In this document: piece by piece, positions 56,701 to 64,000 of the stretch
How positions within the stretch are numbered: the stretch's first letter is position 1
How the letters are laid out: each line of letters opens with the position of its first letter
Assembly: GCA_043228905.1 (NCBI GenBank)
Contig: JBHGNT010000006.1
Coordinates: 4,960,001 to 5,024,000 of the forward strand
Length of the DNA stretch: 64,000 nt
Origin: Azolla caroliniana
Taxonomy: Eukaryota; Polypodiophyta
Direction: 5' to 3'
Notes under the pieces: generated by a model
What the model was told of the DNA's origin: nothing
Seen by the model: only the letters and a program-made list of their open reading frames with translations
The model's database searches: none
Translations under genes and position numbers: made by a program

Positions 56701-59700
56701 GTCAGATATAGATAATCCAAGTCCCAAGGAAATTACAAGACGTTTTACGTGAAATGTTGTATTTATATTCTTAATGATGAGCATACTGTAGTTTGCCCTT
56801 CCAACATATATTATATGCTATGAAAGCTATGCAATGCCTATATTGCAATTAGGAACTAAAGTTTCTTTGTCAACATCATGGATTTAGATATTTATGTACA
56901 TTTGGCACAGTTTTCCAATATGTTTGTTTGATGTGATATCCACACTGCAAATTGGAGGCAATAGAAAAAGTTGGGAAGAACGAGAACGGTAATAGCCCCG
57001 CCATATAGATCTTGGAACATTTTATATACATATGCCTAAAGAACCCTTTACACTAATTTAAAAAACCATTTACTATGCATTGATGTCTTGGAACTTACAA
57101 AACATTTATATGCAAAAAGACAATAATTCCCCACATTACCTATACATATATATCCATTCTAATTTTATGTAGACTTGACCAAACACACTACATGTTTTTA
57201 CATATTTGACTCTATAATTCTCTGTGCAATGATTTTTTATGCCATTCTCCCACGCGCAGACAACATGATATGGAATCTGGATTGCAAGAGACCTAAAAGA
57301 ATAGAACATGTAGAGACCTTTATCTCTAAATACATGGAAACTTCAGAAACTATTTAACACAAACTTGATTTTATGGCATTCTCCCACGTGCAGACAAAAT
57401 GATATGGATTGCAAGAGACCTAAAAGAGTAGAACATGTAGAGACCTTTATCTCTAAATATATGGAAACTTAAGGAACTATTAAACAAAAACTTGATTTTA
57501 CACATAAATAAGCAAGAAACCTAATATTCAACCAACAAATTTGAGAAGCCCTCAATGAGGGTTACCACCTCTTTTGTGATCAAGTTATTGCAAGCAATGG
57601 ATTTTAAAATCAAGCAGGTTGAGAAATAGAGTCAACTTGATATTTAATATACGATAGATATAAGGAGCTAGAGCCTCTATGGTGTTTTCGTTTTTAAGGT
57701 GAAAACATTCGGGGCATACTGAAGCCACATTATAATAGGGTGAGGATGACGAAGATGTGATAAAGGAAGTGTGGTTTTGTCTTGTGTGAATAGTAGAAAG
57801 CAAGGCAAACAACAATTTGGTATATTTGGAAGGCCAGATGTTTGAAGGTATTCCAAAATGTGACGAAAAGTCCTGCCCAGATAATTTCTAGGCCACAGAG
57901 CTTGTACATAATCTCAGAGGTTCTTTGGATAACATAAAAGGTAATACACAATGGGCAAAGTTACAACGATTGGAGTTTCGTGCCATATTGGATGAAGGAA
58001 TATTTTATAGGTGGATTTCTGACAAGGTGGAGTGGTTCTACTCTTACACCGAAGAATTTTTATTTAAATCGCCAGTTAGAACTTAGCACGCGGGTCATTA
58101 CATTAATCCTTGTCATTACCTAACTTAGCCTTTGGGTGTTTTCTTAATATGAATGTTGTGTCTTTCTTGGGAAAAAAAATTGGAGTCAATTTCTACATAA
58201 GAACAACTACAATGGGACGCAAAAAAGAGGCTAAGCAAAATATTGTCAACATGGTCTCTACATATAGGCCAAGCAAAACATTGCGAACATGGCCTCCACA
58301 TAGGCATCGTTGTGTACATATTGTCTCATACACAACCATTACATGCCATAAATATTCTCCATGCTTCTAAGGTCACATGTTCATGCCCATCGTATAAAGT
58401 ATATTGGTAGAGTTGACATACAATCATCTAATTAACATATTATGATATAGTTTGGGTTTGAATCTATGAGATAGAGCCAATATAGAGAAAGTGATACGAG
58501 GGCTACAAATATTGTACACGGATGACAAATGGTCAATTACATTGTCCTAAGTGGCTAGATTAAAAGACAGATATAATATTTGATGAAAATTGTCATATGT
58601 GGCTGGTTGGGTGGTTGATAGATAGAAAAGATTCAATGCTTCTTTAAACACTAACAAAGCTCATGATCATGTGGTAGCCCAATCAAATAATCATATGCTA
58701 GAGGGAAATATGAGCATATGAGACAAATCATGAGCACAAATTATATGAGTGAATTCAAATTATTCGTATTGAAACAAAAATAAAACCTGTTGTTTCCGAT
58801 CCATGATAATGATCTAGTACTCCATGTAATGGGATGATTCTTGAGATGGTTTACGAGCATGAATGATTAGTGGATAGGTATTCTGCAGTGATGTCCAAGT
58901 TCACTCAGTGGATCTGGATGTTCTTGAGAGCATTCTCCATGGCCAAAGAAAAGGATAAATGTGTATGTATGTATGTATGTATGAATGTATAGATAGTATG
59001 AGCAAGCTTGGTGACGGAGAACATGATAAATGTTTCTTTTTCAAACTATCATCATGCAAGTTGTTGGCTAATGAAGCTAAGTGTACAATTTATTGCATAT
59101 TTTGCACACATTAAAGAGTATAGTATCCTCAACATGATGTAAGGCATGACATGTTGTGCATACAGCATCATGTTTTCTTGCTTGCCCCTGTTGTCTAGTC
59201 GACATGCTTATGACCTTTCTGAAAATAATCATGCTATAAAGGTTACTAATCCCACATGGTTTTAGATGCTAATTGTGAAGACAGAACAAAAATATGCCCA
59301 TGAGTTTAAATCGAGAAATCGGTTTGCTTGCATCAATCATAGTTGAAATAATATTTACATAGCAAGGGCAGAAAAATTTGAATGCAGTTTCAATAGGCTG
59401 CCGAATGTATGTGTTAAATTAGTCAGCAGCTTACAGACAGTTCCAATATTGGCTTTAAGCCAATAGCCCTGTGGTAGAATTAGTTATACTTTACATCGAG
59501 CAACAAATATTTTGTTCTCTCACACTGTGGATCAGGTTTTACAACAAAACGGCGTAAATCTATGGTAACGTTTATAATGAGATGACATTTCCCTTATGGA
59601 ACGTGTTTTTGGCGTTAAATAGAAGGCTTACATTTCCTTGTTCTAAAAGAGCATGAGCTGTTTGAACGTTTTCGACAATATTGGCTATGGAAACTTAACG

Positions 59701-62700
59701 TCTATAGTTTGAAAATATCAAACCACCGAAAACTAAATTAACATATCAACCTTTTTCATAACATCGTAATTATTGGATACAATATAGTGCTTAGAGATAC
59801 ATGGAATAACATTTTGGATCAAATGTATAAAGAGACTACGGAGAACTGTTTTGGATCAACATTATAATTCATATAAGAAAATTACATTCAGAAATGGGTT
59901 AAATATAATCTCAATATTTTCTAAAGGTCAAGAAGCGGCATAAAACCAGATTCTTAACCCACGTGCAACTGGATTAATAACATATTAACAAAATTGTATT
60001 TAACCTTTGTAAGAGGGTTAAGGTCAAGATTATTCAGGGGGGTTGGGTGAGAAGCTAGGGTTGCGACGTCATGTTAATGTATGACTAGATCATGCGATTT
60101 ATGAGAATGAATTAGTTTTCTACAATTTTAGATCAGAGAGAAGTAATGATTATAAGCATCTTTGCATTGTTCAGCATGATGTAGAGCATTGATTATTATA
60201 AAGATTAGGAGCTCGTTAATGAGTGTTTGGAAGAACCTCTAAGGACGATTAAATATGGTGACTTCACGTTGTGATAAACTATCCCGAGTTCTTGTAAAAA
60301 TATGTCAGATTTCGAAAAGGTCATGGGCCATGGCACGAGACTAGGTTCAAATGAATTCAAGTAATTTGGAGAAATATAATCAGGAGCTATAATGATGAGT
60401 TTCCCATAACACTGCACATTGCATAAATTTTCACTACACCACCCACCCATTAACACATCATAACTCTCATACCATAATATAATCAATTTCACAACTAGGT
60501 TGTAATATAGGATTCTAACAATTTGTTGCGAAATAAGGTCCAGAGCTCCTCCGAAATGGATAGGTTGTTTAAGTATATAGATTATTAATGAGTGATATTT
60601 TTCACATGCACCATACACATGCAGCATATTGTTCAGTGTAAGGATTATTCGAATTGTCTCCAAAATTCATTCAAATAATATCAGGACTCAGTGGATGATG
60701 CTCTCCAATAAGACAGCTAATCCTCACTCGACGATATAATGATAAATTCTTCGAGGTGATTTAATGAGTTGAATCTGCAGCTCCATGTATTCTAAAGTGA
60801 ATTCGACAAAATCCAAGACAAAATAAATTCAATCCTCTTTTCACTAATAGAGAGTCTCATAATTTCATTGGCAAGGATTAATAGCTAGTTTAAGTGATTG
60901 GAGGTAGAGCATGGTACTAGACGTCTTCAGTTCCCATATCTGTCCATAAGTAGAGTTGTATCCAATGGACATCTATCATGTTGCCACATACAGGTTTGTG
61001 ATACATATATTTATTTATGTGTAAATGTATGGTGTGGATGACAGCCAATATCCAATGCCTTTCCACGGACATTTTCGAGCTGAGTTGAGAAATATATCAG
61101 ATTAGGGTTTCCATCACTACCTCATGACTTCTATGAATGTTTCCAGGCGAGGCGAAATTACATTAATCTTAAAATATAGAAGACTGAACAGTAACTCATC
61201 GCTTCGTTGCGCACATGGCGTACAACAAGACTTCTGATTGTTCAGCATTATGTTCATCCTTGATTGTTAATTATGTGTCCTATAATCATAGACTTCTGAT
61301 TGTTCAGCATTATGTTCATCCTTGATTGTTAATTATGTGTCCTATAATCATATGGCTGAACTGGAGTAAGTATTTACGGAGGTGGCAAAAATCATGGATA
61401 ACTAAGCATTTAAAACATGGTCTGGTAACTGTAAATTTAGGGCAATGTCTACTGAGGGTATAATACAGCATGGATTGATAAGCTAGGTGATCCTAGGTTT
61501 TGTATGTTTCCATGTTTTTCTCAGCCGATATTACCGCTCTAATCCTCTGTATTACTACTAATATCTTAATAGTAGCTTATACTGTTGGCGGTTACTTTAT
61601 TATGCACGCTCCATCCAGGCTCGATTATCCTTATAAATTATTGGTGGGGCACAGAAAATCTACATTATTGGATAGCGACAAATTATTAGTTTCCCATGGC
61701 TATAATTGAAATGTCAATGCCTTAGTATTATAAGATCCCATTGGTTAATGGCATATAATTATTCGACCCTTCCTTTTTGACTTATGAATATCTCTATATA
61801 TACATATTGCGAGATCATTAATTTGGTTATGGCATATTGCTAGTCCTGATTTATGGATCTTGACTAGTTGATGTATGGAGGTATAGGCAATAAATGAACT
61901 CATGGTATCCTGTTAATGTTGCCTAAACATGCTCCTCCATAGCTATGATTATAAGATTGAGGTTACCATGGAGCAATATAATCGCCCACAGACATTACAT
62001 ATACAGTAATTGCTAGGTCTCCGACAAGCTCACAACATACACGTATCAAACCTACGAGTTTGTGTGACCTCTACTGATTCCACATAATTTGTGGAAATCT
62101 GACAGATCAGTATGACAGGAGCTGCATGACCAATAGATACAGTCCCGTGTTATATATATATATATATATATGGGGCTCGCCGATAGAATGGATTAGTTGG
62201 TGCTACAAGGAATTACTAGAAGCTGGCCATGGCATGGCGGGTGCAAGGTGGGATAAAGCATTCTATTGCAGCCACTGGCAGAGATTAGATTGTTGTGGGA
62301 GCATGGAGATCAATGCATGCATGCATGTATGTATGTATGTATGTATGTATGTATGTGTGGGTATAATATAACAATATATGGAAACACAGAGACAGAGACA
62401 GAGAGCTCATGATCAACATGTTGCTATTAGTGTCAATTCATAAGCAATAGATTCTCTTCTTACACATGGGTAACTGCTAAGCCGTGATCAGATTGCACTT
62501 CTACCATTAATATGCCCCGTTGACACATGGACATGCACATGCACACTAACACTAAACCACATACACCGAAACAGAGGAAACAGAGACACAAAAGCAGTGA
62601 AAGATCAGATGTGCAGAGATGTATTCAGAATGATTGTATGTATGTATGTATGTATGTATGTATGTATATGTGTGGGAGTGTGTGTACCTCTTCCACCATT

Positions 62701-64000
62701 CCAATCAAGCGTAGCTTCCTCATCTGGAGCTGATACCTCTCATCTGCAGGTAGCTGCTTGGGCGGTGTGATGGGCGGGGAGGCGCCGCTCTGCTGATCTC
62801 CCGCGGTGCTCTGCGGATGGCTCGTGGTGCTCGCATTCCCGTGATCCGAAGCCGAAGTGGCCGCCGTGGGCAGGGCATCGTTCATGCCATAGCTCGAAGA
62901 TCCCCCCACGTTCTGTGCCGCCCCCGCAGTTGTGCTCATGGTGGCCGTTCCGGCATCATTATTGCTGGTATTGGCGGCCGCTGCAGCCGCCATGGAGGAG
63001 GAGGAGTTTGATGATTTCCAAAGATTCGGGAGCACATCCCTCCCCACATTGCAGAACTCGTCCAGAAGCTGCTGCGCGGCTTTCAAGTATTTGGAATTAC
63101 GAAGCGCCCCTACCGATGACCCTACAGATTTTTTAGAACAGACAAAAATATATCCATTGAAAATATTCATCATTGGAGATTTAGCATATGAGCAAGGTAA
63201 GCATTTCAAAAAAAGAAAACATTTCAGACAGATCCATATAGTTCTATGTGCTGGAAATTTACCGGAGCGAGAGTATCGGCTTTCGTGGGTTAAGCTAGCA
63301 CCGCCCGTACTGCCACCCATACTGGCCATTCCGCCGCTGCCCCCTCCAAGTATATTCGCTGAGCGATGTGTCGGTGATTGAATGAACAGGGACAAGCTTC
63401 CCGACGCGCCTTGAGCCTGTCCCACCCCCGATTGTTGCGTAGCATAATGCTGTAATTGATTGTGATGATGGTGATGATATGTGTCAGTTGCCGCCGACCG
63501 GAGATTATTGAGATGAACGGGAATCGCAGACGGGTAACTACTCATATGGCCTCCGCCCAAATGATGGATGTCTGCTTCTTGTGCCATGAACAAATTGTCA
63601 AGGGCAGTAGAGTTTGAAGCATTGGCATTCATCATGCTCATCTGGCTGTCCAAATGGGCGTGGCCCTGTTGCAAGCTGGAGATGGTCCATGAGGCATGGG
63701 GATGATGCAGCCCAGGGACTTGTTGTGGGTCATGATCATCCCGGGACGGGAGCGTAGTTTGTCCACCGCCCAGCGGGTGCTGGTGCTGGTGCTGGCCATG
63801 GCCGGGGCCGGTGGTGGTGGTCATCATGCTGTGGAAGGGAGGGGGGGTATGTGGGACATTGTCATGAAGGGAGCTCGCATTAATCATGAGGAGAGAATTA
63901 GGGTTAAGGTTAGAGTGGCCATGGGGTTGGTTTGTGTTGATATCTAGATGGGCCTTGATGCCCATGTTAGTATGCATGATCGGGTTGTGGGCAGGGGCAC
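53720..64000 (-). CDS. BEL1-like homeodomain transcription factor (5 exons; 5' end may lie outside)
   Basis: Exons: 63263 to at least 63977, 62688-63121, 55928-56313, 55052-55112 and 53720-54793; all GT-AG, in frame. From the ATG at 63977 the protein is 889 residues, but the frame stays open to the window edge. Exon 1 is Gly/His/Ser/Gln-rich. The SKY region ([21 protein letters not shown], about 241-261) opens exon 2. The BELL domain is in exon 3 ([24 protein letters not shown] and [10 protein letters not shown]). The TALE homeodomain spans exons 3-5 ([21 protein letters not shown], then [20 protein letters not shown]), with the PYP loop insertion and WFIN recognition helix. The C-terminus has Gln/His runs and GVSLTLELQ, a ZIBEL-like motif. 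BEL1-like factors pair with KNOX proteins to control meristem and organ development in the nucleus. Intron 2 is 6.4 kb. Confidence 0.95.
57228..57500. repeat. 134-bp tandem duplication in BLH intron 2
   Basis: Units begin near 57228 and 57362 and share GCATTCTCCCACG-GCAGACAA, GGATTGCAAGAGACCTAAAAG and GTAGAGACCTTTATCTCTAA. An 8-bp difference after GATATGG separates them. Confidence 0.85.
58225..58312. repeat. Short tandem duplication in BLH intron 2
   Basis: GGCTAAGCAAAATATTG..AACATGGTCTCTACATA is followed by GGCCAAGCAAAACATTG..AACATGGCCTCCACATA, period about 37 bp. Confidence 0.7.
61229..61352. repeat. Perfect 62-bp tandem duplication in BLH intron 2
   Basis: 61229-61290 and 61291-61352 are identical base for base (GACTTCTGATTG ... 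CTATAATCATA). Confidence 0.97.
62145..62670. repeat. Microsatellites near BLH exon 2
   Basis: (TA)n at about 62150-62171, (ATGT)n at about 62322-62357 and (TATG)n at about 62633-62668. The last ends about 20 bp from the exon 2 donor at 62687. Confidence 0.9.

Noticed and set aside
62817-63381. Plus-strand ORFs over 62.8-63.4 kb
   Set aside because: They are antisense to BLH exons 1 and 2.

Overview
The window is nuclear DNA of a land plant. It holds intron-rich genes typical of plants (a PLS-type PPR protein, plant-type ATAD3, TOM1, a BEL1-like homeodomain factor, SEC15, UVSSA), AT-rich intergenic DNA, long (CT)n/(GA)n microsatellites and much LTR-retrotransposon debris. The PPR gene repeats a roughly 101-residue module eight times with very regular wording, a style I associate with seed-free plants such as ferns, lycophytes and mosses. 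A fern-like source is therefore my guess, not something the sequence proves.

Layout, left to right. A PPR gene on the minus strand is open from 2576 to the left edge, preceded by a decayed copy of its own 5' end and two blocks of tandem repeats. An LTR-like repeat lies at about 4.9-5.5 kb. A small three-exon plus-strand gene of unknown function lies at 5857-7105. UVSSA (transcription-coupled repair scaffold) is at 9226-11974 (-) and SEC15 (exocyst) at 13564-15969 (-). A mosaic of old LTR elements (16.4-20 kb) sits in the probable 5' leader intron of SEC15, between arrays of telo-box-like repeats. A Ty3/gypsy chromovirus (about 23.9-34.2 kb, -) has a younger Ty1/copia element (24182-29171, -) inserted in its 3' LTR. 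ATAD3 (36200-40773, -, eight exons) follows, then a gene-poor tract with further LTR and gypsy remnants. A TOM1-family gene (46866-51799, -, eleven exons) and a BEL1-like homeobox gene (53720 to the right edge, -, five exons, 5' end possibly outside) complete the window.

The host genes are unrelated housekeeping or regulatory genes and form no pathway together. I rebuilt splice sites by reading both strands; the multi-exon models of ATAD3, TOM1, UVSSA, the small gene and BLH all close in frame.

The most interesting observation is in the gypsy LTRs. Both carry clusters of perfect heat-shock-element pentamers (GAAnnTTCnnGAA) a short distance upstream of a clean TATA box. This suggests a heat-responsive chromovirus promoter, analogous to the heat-activated copia element ONSEN but in a different superfamily. 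The copia insertion splits one copy of that promoter. Other points are an intronic telo-box/splice-donor-like repeat shared by two neighbouring genes, a tRNA-like fossil at the LTR edge, substitutions of integrase catalytic residues, and a GC-AG intron in the TOM1 gene. I found no CRISPR array, operon, intact tRNA gene or rRNA gene.
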